From a virus: a DNA stretch of 53,828 bases. Shown one piece after another: positions 17,089 through 25,252 of the stretch (its first letter is position 1; each line of letters starts with the position of its first letter). Below the pieces are notes generated by a model. That model saw nothing but the letters and a program-made list of their open reading frames with translations, ran no database searches and was not told the DNA's origin. Location: positions 1 to 53,828 of IMG/VR virus record IMGVR_UViG_3300042332_000520. One strand, written 5' to 3'. The position numbers and the translations under genes are program-made.

Positions 17089-17485
17089 TTAGAATCTGAC
17101 CAGATTCCTCCGTTACCGCTTCACGAATCCAAGGATGCTCTTTAAAGATACGCTCTGCATTCTCTTTGGTAAATGGAACATCTTTACCACTCTCAGCGAT
17201 ACCTTTCCAATCGATAACACGAACGACAGCGGACTCAATGGCTAACTCTTCTGCCTCGTCTAGTGTCATATCGTCAGCTTCTTTGCCACGGCGTTTAGCT
17301 TGTTGTTCTTTTAGTTTAAATTCTGCATACTTCTTACGGGCGTATGCTTTAACGGTCTTAGACTGATCGCCACGAATAGTAATAAAAGCACCAGTGCCTT
17401 CACCAGTACCGGGAAGCTTTAGTTCGAACTCATAACCGGCTTCTGCAGTTTCTGCAAAATTGTTTTTACTTAGGTCAAATGACAT
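17072..17485 (-). CDS. tail assembly chaperone, upstream frame (gpG-like)
   Basis: I start at ATG 17485, which has AAGGAA five bases upstream; a TTG at 17500 is the longer alternative. 137 residues, beginning MSFDLSKNNFAETAEAGYEF, with an acidic helical middle and WKGIAESGKDVPFTKENAERIFKEHPWIREAV near the end. This is a recognisable tail assembly chaperone pattern. It is located between tail tube and tape measure genes. The frame ends TTT CGA CCC GCT TGA, inside the window where the shift into the downstream frame must occur. Confidence 0.8.
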   Translation of the reverse strand: MSFDLSKNNFAETAEAGYEFELKLPGTGEGTGAFITIRGDQSKTVKAYARKKYAEFKLKEQQAKRRGKEADDMTLDEAEELAIESAVVRVIDWKGIAESGKDVPFTKENAERIFKEHPWIREAVTEESGQILNFRPA

Positions 17486-17512
17486 AATATTTCCTTTCAA
17501 TGTTATTAAAAT

Positions 17513-17526
17513 AAGGTTTTCACCTT
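17513..17526 (-). promoter_or_regulatory. GNRA-capped leader hairpin before tail chaperone gene
   Basis: On the transcript AAGGT-GAAA-ACCTT, a perfect 5-bp stem with a GAAA tetraloop followed by AUUUU. It lies just downstream of the promoter at 17541-17569 and before the ribosome site. Confidence 0.5.
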
Positions 17527-17540
17527 GCTATTGAAATACA

Positions 17541-17569
17541 ATTATAGCATATATTTCAAAGAAAATCAA
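17541..17569 (-). promoter_or_regulatory. sigma-70-like promoter for tail chaperones and tape measure
   Basis: Minus strand TTGATT (17569-17564), a 17-bp spacer and TATAAT (17546-17541) with TG in the extended -10 position. It lies in the gap after the tail tube gene terminator. Confidence 0.75.
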
Positions 17570-17593
17570 GAGGGTATAATCAGTTCTACAAAT

Positions 17594-17625
17594 GAAAAAA
17601 CCCCTCGGAGTTAACCAAGGGGTTT
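17594..17625 (-). terminator. terminator after tail tube gene
   Basis: The stem AAACCCCT/AGGGGTTT is followed on the minus strand by TTTTTT. It lies ten bases after the end of the tail tube gene. Confidence 0.82.
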
Positions 17626-17634
17626 AGACAGCTA

Positions 17635-18843
17635 TTAAGCTAGTGAGTCTTGAATCTGAATTGTAGTTGCTGGTAGACCGGCAGTAGTTACATCGTTCAA
17701 TAGGGCTTGGAAGCTTGTAGAAGCTACAGCACCTAATTCACCGTCATCCACATCAAAGCTAGATAGCTTGACTTTAGGGATAGTGAAAGTGATAAAATCA
17801 GCAGTGGCTGTTGAATTTGAAGTCAAAGCCAGAACTAGTGATACTGGAGTTTCAGCATCAAAGTAACCACGGAAAGTATTATCTTGGAAGTAAACACTTA
17901 GATTACCAGTAACACGGATACGACCAGTGAAGATATCAGCAATAGAGTTAGAACCAACAGCAGTAGCATTCTCAGTAGCACGTTCAATAGTGAAATCAGC
18001 AGAAGTTACTAGAGCAACTGGAGCGCCTTGTACTAGCATTACACCGTTAACAGCAGCAAAAATACCGTTAGTATTTTGAGTAGTAGGACTTGTGTAGTAT
18101 TGTGAAGTACCAGTTTGGCCTAGGTCTTTACCCACGAAACCAACGTCAATCGTTGAAAGACCAGAAGCAGGTAGTTGAACAGCAATGCTATTAACTTTCA
18201 TACCTGTGAAGACTTCAGATTGAGCAATATCAGAGTACCACTCTTCGATAGAGTAAGATTGATCAGTATGGCCTGTTAGAGGAACTGAAGTAGCTTTACC
18301 TGTAGCAGTTACTGTGCAACCAGCAATTGGGCCTTCAGCGGTCATTGTAGTACCGTTAACAACAGCAACTGTTAATACAGTAGCGGTCATAGAAGCGATC
18401 AATAGGTTTTTGTTGATGTTAGCAGCGTTTAGAGTACCAACACTTAGACGTACAACCATACCAACTTGGAAACCATCTGTTAAGAAAGAACCAGTAGCAC
18501 GAGTTACAGTGTAGAGTGAACCAGAAGCAGCGATAGTTAGTGATACTGTAGCAGCTGTAGGAGCAGTTACAAAGTCTTTACCTACGATAGAACCCATGAA
18601 ATCAGAATAGGTTGCAGGGGATAGTTCACCATTTAGACTACCAACTGCACTACGTACACCGTGGCGGAAATCCGCTACTTGACGGTCTGTACGAATTTCA
18701 TTTGATTCGTATGCTTCTTTATTTAAGTTGAAACTTGCAGTTACTCTGCGTAGAAGTTTACCGCCAGTATTACCTGCAATAGTACCCCAAGTAGTTTCTT
18801 TTTTGTAGCCAACTTGTTTAGCTGTGCCTTTTGCGATTGCCAT
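17635..18843 (-). CDS. major tail (tube) protein
   Basis: The start ATG 18843 has GGAG eight bases upstream; the longer frame adds ten residues with no ribosome site. 402 residues, beginning MAIAKGTAKQVGYKKETTWGT, with LLRRVTASFNLNKEAYESNEIRTDRQVADFRHGVRSAVGS, the N-terminal pattern of duplicated-domain phage tail tube proteins. A Thr/Val/Ala-rich insertion (about 110-190) looks like an Ig-like or decoration domain. It polymerises into the tail tube. The gene is flanked by a tail terminator gene and the chaperones. Confidence 0.85.
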   Translation of the reverse strand: MAIAKGTAKQVGYKKETTWGTIAGNTGGKLLRRVTASFNLNKEAYESNEIRTDRQVADFRHGVRSAVGSLNGELSPATYSDFMGSIVGKDFVTAPTAATVSLTIAASGSLYTVTRATGSFLTDGFQVGMVVRLSVGTLNAANINKNLLIASMTATVLTVAVVNGTTMTAEGPIAGCTVTATGKATSVPLTGHTDQSYSIEEWYSDIAQSEVFTGMKVNSIAVQLPASGLSTIDVGFVGKDLGQTGTSQYYTSPTTQNTNGIFAAVNGVMLVQGAPVALVTSADFTIERATENATAVGSNSIADIFTGRIRVTGNLSVYFQDNTFRGYFDAETPVSLVLALTSNSTATADFITFTIPKVKLSSFDVDDGELGAVASTSFQALLNDVTTAGLPATTIQIQDSLA

Positions 18844-18907
18844 ATATATTTCTCCAATTAATTCATTTTGCAAAATGACTGATTTAAGGTATCAGAAAAC
18901 CCGTTGA

Positions 18908-19315
18908 TTAGTTAGAATAAACTTCTGCAACTAATTCGATTAACACAGGGCAAATTACCCGATCTGAAGCAACTGAGTTACCAGCTATTTGAGGTGTGTT
19001 AAGTACATGAATTCTTACGTTACCTTCTAGCGCAGTAAAACCTTTGCTAAAATGCTCTCGAATTAATTCTGCACGATTTATTACTTCAGCAGTTCCTTTA
19101 TTTGTAGCACCTACAACAAAAACTTGCATTGTAATATTTTCTCTATGAAAACCTCTGCCCAATACAGGATCAGTAGGTCTTTGAATCATAAACTGAACTC
19201 TCTGGTACAATTCAGATGGAGGTGTAAAACTAACACCTTCCCATGCTGTAGGTATAACAGGAGTTAAATTTTGTAGATGCCTTTCAGCAGCTCTTTTGAC
19301 TTCTATGATTGCCAT
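18908..19315 (-). CDS. tail terminator-like protein (DUF4128-type)
   Basis: 135 residues. The pattern YQRVQFMIQRPTDPVLGRGFHRENITMQVFVVG and a closing strand VICPVLIELVAEVYSN fit the small alpha/beta tail terminator family placed just before the tail tube gene. Such proteins cap the growing tail and join it to the head. Its start touches the stop of the preceding gene, so the two are co-translated. Confidence 0.68.
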   Translation of the reverse strand: MAIIEVKRAAERHLQNLTPVIPTAWEGVSFTPPSELYQRVQFMIQRPTDPVLGRGFHRENITMQVFVVGATNKGTAEVINRAELIREHFSKGFTALEGNVRIHVLNTPQIAGNSVASDRVICPVLIELVAEVYSN

Positions 19316-19836
19316 TAGCTTGCCTTATAATATTCGTTTAACTGTAGTTGATAAACACCCATAATCTCGTCTTTTGTTGGTTGCATAACACCATTAGGAG
19401 CTTGACCTGAGTATCCTTTTTCTAATGCACCAAATCTTCCTTGCGTGAATCCGACTGTAGCCATGTAAGGAACACTGTTGGTGATGTAAACTTTATCACC
19501 TAACTTGTATGTCATCGAATCTTGTTCAGCGTTTGTTTTGATATTAATAGCTTCTCTGTTTTCAGCTCGTTCTGGCACTAATATGCTCGAAGGAAGATTC
19601 ATAGTAACAGTCCAACCACCTTTAGCTGAACCTTCATACGGTAAGAACCAACGTAATCTACTCTTGAGATTATAGTATTTTGCATAAGTCTCAGAATCAC
19701 CAAAAGGAGTATTTTCAATAGCTTTCCATGCAATATGATAAGCAAAAATCTGGACCATTCCTTCGAGTTTCTTAATAGCTTCTTCGTGGAACTTCTTTAG
19801 TTGGTTTTCTAGTTTTGAAGTATCGCACTTAATCAT
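19315..19836 (-). CDS. HK97 gp10-like tail completion/neck protein
   Basis: 173 residues. Helical N-terminus (IKCDTSKLENQLKKFHEEAIKKLEGMVQIFAYHIAWKAIENTPF), then a beta region with VYITNSVPYMATVGFTQ and a C-terminal QAPNGVM, the pattern of gp10-type neck proteins where a tyrosine and Pro-Tyr turn are typical. It joins head and tail. Position between head closure and tail terminator genes agrees. Confidence 0.72.
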   Translation of the reverse strand: MIKCDTSKLENQLKKFHEEAIKKLEGMVQIFAYHIAWKAIENTPFGDSETYAKYYNLKSRLRWFLPYEGSAKGGWTVTMNLPSSILVPERAENREAINIKTNAEQDSMTYKLGDKVYITNSVPYMATVGFTQGRFGALEKGYSGQAPNGVMQPTKDEIMGVYQLQLNEYYKAS

Positions 19837-19837
19837 A

Positions 19838-20197
19838 TTAACCCTTAGTTGCGATAATACGATAAAGAGCTAAATCGTGCTGTGCTCTATGTTCAACAAT
19901 AGAACCAATAGTAAATGTTTCAGAGTTTACTGTAATTTTATCGTTTACAGAAGGTACGAAAGATAAACCAGTATTAACTAAATAGAACATAGCTGATGTT
20001 TTACCGATTAAATTAGGATAGTTATATTGAGTAGCATTAATATGCTTTTTATACATTGTAACAGTATAAGCTGTTTCTGTATTAGTTGTTTGTCCGGTCT
20101 CAACATCGTATTCACTTTCTGTGATTACTGAGTAAACCATTGGTTCACCGTGGGACTCTACTAACCTTTTACTTGACACTAAAAACTGATTAGTCAT
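19838..20197 (-). CDS. head-tail joining (head closure) protein
   Basis: 119 residues, mostly beta strands, with a short charged N-terminus. Order and size match small stopper/head-closure proteins that follow the connector. It lacks a strongly diagnostic motif, so the call rests on synteny: adaptor upstream, gp10-like neck protein downstream. Its start is nine bases from the upstream stop. Confidence 0.55.
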   Translation of the reverse strand: MTNQFLVSSKRLVESHGEPMVYSVITESEYDVETGQTTNTETAYTVTMYKKHINATQYNYPNLIGKTSAMFYLVNTGLSFVPSVNDKITVNSETFTIGSIVEHRAQHDLALYRIIATKG

Positions 20198-20205
20198 TTA
20201 GCACC

Positions 20206-20607
20206 TCAAATTCCGAAAAAGCTATTTGGAAGACTTGGTGAAGTAGAAGGTTGTATAATAATGTTATTGTCAGATGTAGCATTATTTGCTTGCATGTCTG
20301 AAATACTGATACCACCAGCATAACCTAGAAGATTTTGAAGATTTTGATTTAGATCAGGATTCTTAATATACATTTGTAAGGCTTGCATATATTGTTTAGC
20401 AGTGCCAGTACCTTTTACACTAAAGATATCTACTGATTCATCTGAACGCATAGAGAGTTTTAATAAAATACTTTTTGCAGCATCTAAAGCAGCTCTACGA
20501 ATAGACCAATCATTTTTGTCTAGGAAATAACGATATTCAATATCAGACATAATAGGCAAAGTAACATCAGTATCGCCTAATTCCATACGAAGTGCGTGAA
20601 TTGTCAT
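20206..20607 (-). CDS. head-tail connector (adaptor) protein
   Basis: I start at ATG 20607, which has AAGGAA five bases upstream. 133 residues; the N-terminal half is alpha-helical (YRYFLDKNDWSIRRAALDAAKSILLKLSMRSDESVDIFSVKGTGTAKQYMQAL), as in gp6/gp15-type adaptors that dock on the portal. The C-terminal third is Asn/Ser/Pro-rich and probably flexible. It is the first gene after the capsid terminator. Confidence 0.6.
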   Translation of the reverse strand: MTIHALRMELGDTDVTLPIMSDIEYRYFLDKNDWSIRRAALDAAKSILLKLSMRSDESVDIFSVKGTGTAKQYMQALQMYIKNPDLNQNLQNLLGYAGGISISDMQANNATSDNNIIIQPSTSPSLPNSFFGI

Positions 20608-20619
20608 AATGTTTCCTTT

Positions 20620-20633
20620 TGTTATTTCTAACA
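20620..20633 (-). promoter_or_regulatory. GNRA-capped leader hairpin before adaptor gene
   Basis: On the transcript TGTTA-GAAA-TAACA, a perfect 5-bp stem with a GAAA tetraloop immediately upstream of the AAAGGAA ribosome site. Confidence 0.45.
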
Positions 20634-20687
20634 TAAAAACTGCAGAATAACATTCGATCTGTTACAATGCAGTGCTTATGTTAGAAA

Positions 20688-20703
20688 GCCCCCGTGAGGG
20701 GGC
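20688..20703 (-). terminator. terminator after major capsid gene
   Basis: Perfect GCCCCC/GGGGGC stem with a 4-base loop, then TTTCT on the leftward side, starting 11 bases after the capsid stop. The U-run is short, so read-through is likely. Confidence 0.72.
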
Positions 20704-20713
20704 AATCTCAACT

Positions 20714-21730
20714 TTAGTTAGAAGTTGTTAGCTTGACTAGAGCACCGGGACGGCGAACTAGGTTCAAGAAGTTAGATTCAGTTTCAATACTGATTTCTGA
20801 ATCCTTAGGATCACGGTATGTGAATGCATAAGCTTGTTCACCTAGAGTGTTAACGTGTGTGAACTTGTTAGCAGGTGAGAAGTAGCTGATGAACATATCG
20901 TTAGTGCCTGTAGGTAGCATGTAAGCTTCGCCAGCAGGGATTAGAGCTGTACCGTTGAATGAACCACGGTATTCGATGTATGTAACACCACCGTGTACGA
21001 AACGGCGATATACACCAGAACCTAGACGGTTACGTAGTGGCTCTTGGGTGCTAGTGTAATACTTGTAAGCTTCTTTAACAGATGCGTGAGCGATTAACTT
21101 AGCGAAGAAAGTTGGTGAGCAGAGAACGATGATTTCGTTAACTACTTCGCCACTTAGGATGTTGTCCTGAATGTGGGCAATACCTTCTTCAGACTTAGCT
21201 GTTAGGTCAGTTGTGCTTGTACCTAGAACAAAGTCGATTGACTTGCGGGTTACGCCAAAGTCAGTGTAGAAGTTACCAGCTACAGTGCCGTTAGGAGCGT
21301 AGATAGCGCCAGTTGTAAGAGCATAAGCACGAGCAGCTTCTAGAGTTACAGCGTGGTTCATGCGGATACGCTCTAGCTTACGAGCGATAACAGCAGCCTC
21401 AGTTTCAGCCATGTCAGCAGAACCGTAGGCACGTTTGCCTTGAATGTCCTGTGGCTTGATAGCGTCATCTAGAGGGAAGTGAGGGATAGCGAATGAACGT
21501 AGGTTACGTGTATCGTCCTTGTTCATAGTGTTACGAGCGCCACGAACTTGGTCAGTTACTAGACCTAGTGTGCCTTCGCTGGCTTCAACAGTGATAGAAT
21601 GTTGGGAAACAGATTCATCACGGAAAATGCCGAGTTCATTAATTAGACCCCATTTATTAGGAACTAGAAGAAGTTCTTGTGTATAATCAACGAGTTCAAA
21701 TGGTTTTTCAAAGCTACGTACTTGTGCCAT
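20714..21730 (-). CDS. major capsid protein (lambda gpE-like)
   Basis: 338 residues. Recognisable gpE-family features are an N-terminus ending with PNKWGLINELGIF, SITVEASEGTLGLVTDQVRGARNTMNKDDTRNLRSFAIPHFPLDDAIKPQDIQG, a helix AAVIARKLERIRMNHAVTLEAARAYAL, and a C-terminal EAYMLPTG...FSPANKFTHVNTLGEQAYAF. It assembles the icosahedral shell. It sits after the decoration and scaffold genes, as in lambda-like heads, and codon use is more regular than in its neighbours, as expected for a highly expressed gene. Confidence 0.93.
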   Translation of the reverse strand: MAQVRSFEKPFELVDYTQELLLVPNKWGLINELGIFRDESVSQHSITVEASEGTLGLVTDQVRGARNTMNKDDTRNLRSFAIPHFPLDDAIKPQDIQGKRAYGSADMAETEAAVIARKLERIRMNHAVTLEAARAYALTTGAIYAPNGTVAGNFYTDFGVTRKSIDFVLGTSTTDLTAKSEEGIAHIQDNILSGEVVNEIIVLCSPTFFAKLIAHASVKEAYKYYTSTQEPLRNRLGSGVYRRFVHGGVTYIEYRGSFNGTALIPAGEAYMLPTGTNDMFISYFSPANKFTHVNTLGEQAYAFTYRDPKDSEISIETESNFLNLVRRPGALVKLTTSN

Positions 21731-21768
21731 GTTATATATTCCTTATAAGTTATTAGATTTAATGCAGA

Positions 21769-22104
21769 TTAGACTGCATCGTTAACTGCGATACCCTTGG
21801 CTTCTAGAGCAGCGTATACGTCAGCAGCAACAAGACCACCTAGAACGATACCGCCCTTAGATACGATAGCTGGACCTTTTACGAGGGCTAGAACTTTAAC
21901 GCCAGTGCCACTCGCTTCTTCCATAGCGATACCAACTACATCGGCAGCTGCAGCAGCAATGCCGTCAGCGTCTAGTAGAGTACCGGGAACAATGTTCGTA
22001 CCAGTTACGGTTAGAACTGCACGAGTATAGCCGCTTTCAGGCCATAGTTCTTGTTTAACAACGTTAGAAAGACGTTTTGCTTCTGTTGCAAATGGATTTG
22101 CCAT
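21769..22104 (-). CDS. head decoration protein (gpD-like)
   Basis: 111 residues. The pattern TGTNIVPGTLLDADGIAAAAADVVGIAMEEASGTGVKVLALVKGPAIVSKGGIVLGG is that of trimeric head-decoration proteins related to lambda gpD, which stabilise the expanded capsid. It lies directly before the major capsid gene, with a ribosome site GGAG before ATG 22104. Confidence 0.85.
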   Translation of the reverse strand: MANPFATEAKRLSNVVKQELWPESGYTRAVLTVTGTNIVPGTLLDADGIAAAAADVVGIAMEEASGTGVKVLALVKGPAIVSKGGIVLGGLVAADVYAALEAKGIAVNDAV

Positions 22105-22127
22105 AATTATTTCTCCAATTAATAAAA

Positions 22128-23093
22128 TTATTTAGTGAGCTTGGCTTTTAATACTTTTGCCACAGCGGATTCTTGAATAACAGGTTCTTCTTGAGTAGAA
22201 GCACCTTGCTCGTTGAATAGAGCAGATTCCTGCACTGATTTTTGAATATCAGCTAGGGTTTTTACAACTGCTTGGAAGTCTTCATCAGAAGCATCCTTAA
22301 CAGCTTTAAATAGGGTTTCAGCTTTAGCTTCATCTTCAATTACTGCTACGAGTTCGCTCTTACGGGCTTTTTCGACAGCGGCTTTCTTTTCGGCTTCAAA
22401 CTGAGCAATTGTTTCCATAGCTTTTTCGAGCTGTACTTTTTGCTCTTCAAGAGCTTTTTGTACTAGTTCGAATTGAGCTTTTTCAACGGTTTCGACTTTT
22501 AGGTCTTCATCCATGTTAGATTTCTCCAATTCTTGTTTTACAACAGAGGTAGATACCTCTTCATTAATAACCTCGCATGCGGGTGAGGTATCAGCAACCT
22601 GTGCGGTTGTAGATTCGGTAACTGTGTTAAACGCTTTTTCAATTAAAGCTTGATCATTTAACATAGCTAAATATTCGGTTTCATCCAAAGTAGATAAGAC
22701 TTCAGCAAGACTCTCAGCTTCATTAGCAGCTTTTAGAATCTCAAAAGCTTCCATACGTGCTTTAATCCAATCTTGAACTTCAGCTTGAGCTTCTTCAGTT
22801 TCCATTGCTTGTGTATCTGCAGGTTCTACATAACCCATCATAGTTGCTAATACTTTAGCATCTTCAGACCACATATTAAAGAACTTTGACAGAAAATCAG
22901 GCAGTTCCATAGTTACACGGACTTGTTGCATTTTCTCAATAAATTCTTCGCTGAAATTATTTGATTTTAGAACTAAAGCATAATCATGGCTATTAGCTGG
23001 ACCACCTTGTTCTTTAGATGTTAACGCTACGTGAGCGCCTTCTTTCTCAAATGAAATATCTGAGAGTTTTCTTTTTGCTTTACGAGTAGCCAT
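22128..23093 (-). CDS. scaffold-like capsid assembly protein
   Basis: 321 residues, very acidic, with a predicted coiled coil (about 200-250: Leu, Glu, Lys and Gln heptads). The N-terminus has ISFEKEGAHVALTSKEQGGPANSHDYALVLK, a recurrent motif of phage scaffold proteins. It would guide capsid assembly and be removed or cleaved by the adjacent protease. Its start overlaps the protease stop by one base. Confidence 0.72.
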   Translation of the reverse strand: MATRKAKRKLSDISFEKEGAHVALTSKEQGGPANSHDYALVLKSNNFSEEFIEKMQQVRVTMELPDFLSKFFNMWSEDAKVLATMMGYVEPADTQAMETEEAQAEVQDWIKARMEAFEILKAANEAESLAEVLSTLDETEYLAMLNDQALIEKAFNTVTESTTAQVADTSPACEVINEEVSTSVVKQELEKSNMDEDLKVETVEKAQFELVQKALEEQKVQLEKAMETIAQFEAEKKAAVEKARKSELVAVIEDEAKAETLFKAVKDASDEDFQAVVKTLADIQKSVQESALFNEQGASTQEEPVIQESAVAKVLKAKLTK

Positions 23094-23896
23094 TAATCTT
23101 CCTCTTCAATTGTTTCGACTGCAGCTAATGCTCCAATACTTAATCCGTTAATTTCGCCTGATTTAATAAGTTCCCATAAGCTATCATCAAGACATTGCAC
23201 AGTAGCAACCCAAGTGCCTTTCTTAACGAACTTGTCACCAAGAACAAAATCAGAAGGACAGACATAACTTTCACAGAATTCGAAAGTGCTTGTTTCAACT
23301 AAATGAAACAAATTAGCTTTCATACTGTACTTATTAAAATTATGACAAGCTTTACGAACCTCTTGTTCGCTAGTAATATCGCCATGAAGATCAACTTCAT
23401 CTGGAACCATTACTATAAAAGTAGCTTGCTTTAATTCATCATTGGTAGCTTTTGTTACAGGAAGTTTTACACCCGGAAGACTATCTTCTGAATTAACTTC
23501 TTCTTCTGTAATATCTTTAGTGTAGCTTTTTAAAATCTCTTCTTGTTTAAGAATTCGTCTTGCAAAAGCTAAACCGGCAGAACCACCCCAAAGAAGCCAT
23601 GCGATAGTACCTGCGGTTGGACCACCATCTGGCATTTTCTTTTTAGGGTCATAGTTCTTTTCGTGGCGACTAAAGAAAGAATACATTCTTTTTACAGTGT
23701 CTAGAGAAAGATTACCATTAATGATATCTCTTGCTCTTGCTACACCAGAACCTACTCCTTCTGTTTTAGCTTGGGAAGCATCTAAACCACCTCTACCATA
23801 TTTTTCACGTAAAGCTAGTCCACGTTTGGCATTATTTTTCATCGCATCCGTAGGAGCGTAACTTTTAGCTTTACTAATTTTCTGCTCTGGTTGCAT
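23093..23896 (-). CDS. XkdF-like prohead protease
   Basis: 267 residues in two parts. The N-terminal part has KRGLALREKYGRGG...GVARARDIING...VKRMYSFFSRHEKN and AWLLWGG. The C-terminal part has FIVMVPDEVDLHGDITSEQEVRKACHNFNKYS, HLVETSTFEFCESYVCPSDF and GTWVATVQCLDDSLWELIKSGEINGLSIGALA, the XkdF-type serine protease pattern. It probably processes scaffold and capsid proteins. Located just before the scaffold gene; a promoter lies upstream at 23929-23957. Confidence 0.8.
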   Translation of the reverse strand: MQPEQKISKAKSYAPTDAMKNNAKRGLALREKYGRGGLDASQAKTEGVGSGVARARDIINGNLSLDTVKRMYSFFSRHEKNYDPKKKMPDGGPTAGTIAWLLWGGSAGLAFARRILKQEEILKSYTKDITEEEVNSEDSLPGVKLPVTKATNDELKQATFIVMVPDEVDLHGDITSEQEVRKACHNFNKYSMKANLFHLVETSTFEFCESYVCPSDFVLGDKFVKKGTWVATVQCLDDSLWELIKSGEINGLSIGALAAVETIEEED

Positions 23897-23907
23897 TTTA
23901 GCCTCTT

Positions 23908-23923
23908 TTAATATACATATTAA
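23908..23923 (-). promoter_or_regulatory. AT-rich leader hairpin before prohead protease
   Basis: Inverted arms TTAATA/TATTAA around a 4-base centre, between the promoter at 23929-23957 and the ribosome site of the protease gene. Stability is low because the stem is AT-only. Confidence 0.35.
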
Positions 23924-23928
23924 ACATA

Positions 23929-23957
23929 ATTATATCATATTTTTATTGGAAAATCAA
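23929..23957 (-). promoter_or_regulatory. sigma-70-like promoter for head genes
   Basis: Minus strand TTGATT (23957-23952), a 17-bp spacer and TATAAT (23934-23929) with TG extended -10. It precedes the protease, scaffold, decoration and capsid genes. Confidence 0.75.
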
Positions 23958-23969
23958 GATAAATATGAA

Positions 23970-24230
23970 TTATGCTTCAATAATTTGCTCTGAACGAACC
24001 TTAGCAGTAATTACATAACCCCTGTCAAAAGCTAAATTGACGATCTCTTCTTTAGAATTAGGGATTTGTTCTCCAATTTCCAATAGTTTTTGAATAGCTA
24101 ATGAAACAATTTCAGTCTCTGCTTGATTAGATCGCCCGATTGCTATACTATTAAAAAGAAACTCTGGATCAATTTCAGAGTAGGTAAAGCACTTATATTG
24201 ATGATCTGTTAAATTAATTGTAATTTGCAT
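23970..24230 (-). CDS. small fibre-module hypothetical protein
   Basis: 86 residues, mixed alpha/beta, no recognised motif. It is the last gene of the fibre block and follows the 276-residue C1q-like fibre with a 3-base gap. By analogy to the other fibre/small-gene pairs it may assist fibre assembly, but its sequence differs from the 62-residue proteins. Confidence 0.5.
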   Translation of the reverse strand: MQITINLTDHQYKCFTYSEIDPEFLFNSIAIGRSNQAETEIVSLAIQKLLEIGEQIPNSKEEIVNLAFDRGYVITAKVRSEQIIEA

Positions 24231-24233
24231 TAT

Positions 24234-25064
24234 TTATCCTAAATATTCGATTGTGACTTCTGTGTGCATTGGGGCAGTATAGCATTGAAAAGCTTGTAAA
24301 TATGCATTTAAGTAGATATACTGATTTGCTGTCATATTAATACAGCCTGAAGATGAATATGTACCATCTCCAGTTGCGGTAATTTCTGTAAAACAAATAA
24401 TACCTCCACTACTACTTTTAACTTCTAAGCGTCTTCCAGATACACCACCTTGTTTATATACGTTCAAAGTTACTCTGTATAAACCATCCACAGGGACATG
24501 AACAACAAGGCCGCCGCCGCCAATACTACCCCCATTATAAAATCCACCCCTATTAATAGTGAATTGACTTCCTAACCCATATGAAGTATTGGCTGCAAAT
24601 GTCTCGGAACCATTATTTCTTGTAACTTGACAAATAGGTTGATAAGGTGTTTTAATTGCTCCATTAGCATCTATACTTAAACGAGAAGTGCCATTAGTAT
24701 ACATATTTAATGTATTGACTGTACCATCTCCTTCTATTTTTTGTGCAGTGGCTGCACCAGAATTAAATGTTAAAGTTGCATAAGGATCGTTAGCTGATCG
24801 TCTTCCAATTACAACTCCTTCGTATAAAGAACTTGCTACTGAAAATCGAGAGTATCCATTTTTATATACTTCAAGATAATTTGAAGTATTAGCACCGATG
24901 CCTAACCCAACAGAGTTTACAATTAATTGATCAGTAACACTTCCATTAATTCCATTACCAAGACGGACAGTTCCGTCTGGTACAGTTGGTTGATATAATG
25001 TAAAGTTTTGGGTTGGTGTACTTGACTGACCAACTTGAAGATTATTAATTTTTAATGTACTCAT
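24234..25064 (-). CDS. tail fibre with C1q-like C-terminal domain
   Basis: 276 residues. Beta-rich shaft with RLSIDANGAIKTPYQP near the middle, then a C-terminal domain (about 140-276) with GGLVVHVPVDGLYRVTLNVYKQ and YIYLNAYLQAF...HTEVTIEYLG, the strand order of C1q/TNF jelly-roll heads. Likely host recognition. The start touches the stop of the preceding small gene by one base. Confidence 0.7.
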   Translation of the reverse strand: MSTLKINNLQVGQSSTPTQNFTLYQPTVPDGTVRLGNGINGSVTDQLIVNSVGLGIGANTSNYLEVYKNGYSRFSVASSLYEGVVIGRRSANDPYATLTFNSGAATAQKIEGDGTVNTLNMYTNGTSRLSIDANGAIKTPYQPICQVTRNNGSETFAANTSYGLGSQFTINRGGFYNGGSIGGGGLVVHVPVDGLYRVTLNVYKQGGVSGRRLEVKSSSGGIICFTEITATGDGTYSSSGCINMTANQYIYLNAYLQAFQCYTAPMHTEVTIEYLG

Positions 25065-25252
25065 TATATAATTTCTTTCTCTGTTTGATCAGGAGGTAAT
25101 GGAGTATTACCTTCAGCAAGCCAAGTTAGGTAAGCTTGGTAATCGGTATTGGCGGGGTCGAAGGGGATGAAGGCGCTGTCTACAATACGTTCTACAAATG
25201 TAGCTTCTTCAGTACCTAGAAAATTCATGTGTTTTTTATAAGGTATAATCAT
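25064..25252 (-). CDS. 62-residue fibre-module protein
   Basis: 62 residues. Contains DSAFIPFDPANTDYQAYLTWLAEGNTPLPPD, a motif common in small proteins paired with phage fibres (Asp-Tyr-x-Ala-Tyr-Leu-x-Trp...Gly-Asn). It overlaps the upstream fibre gene by four bases. A similar protein is encoded at 26199-26387, so two fibre/partner pairs lie in tandem. Confidence 0.6.
   Translation of the reverse strand: MIIPYKKHMNFLGTEEATFVERIVDSAFIPFDPANTDYQAYLTWLAEGNTPLPPDQTEKEII

Noticed and set aside
17541-17569. Promoter for the tail tube gene
   Set aside because: It lies downstream of the tail tube gene and points away from it toward the chaperones.
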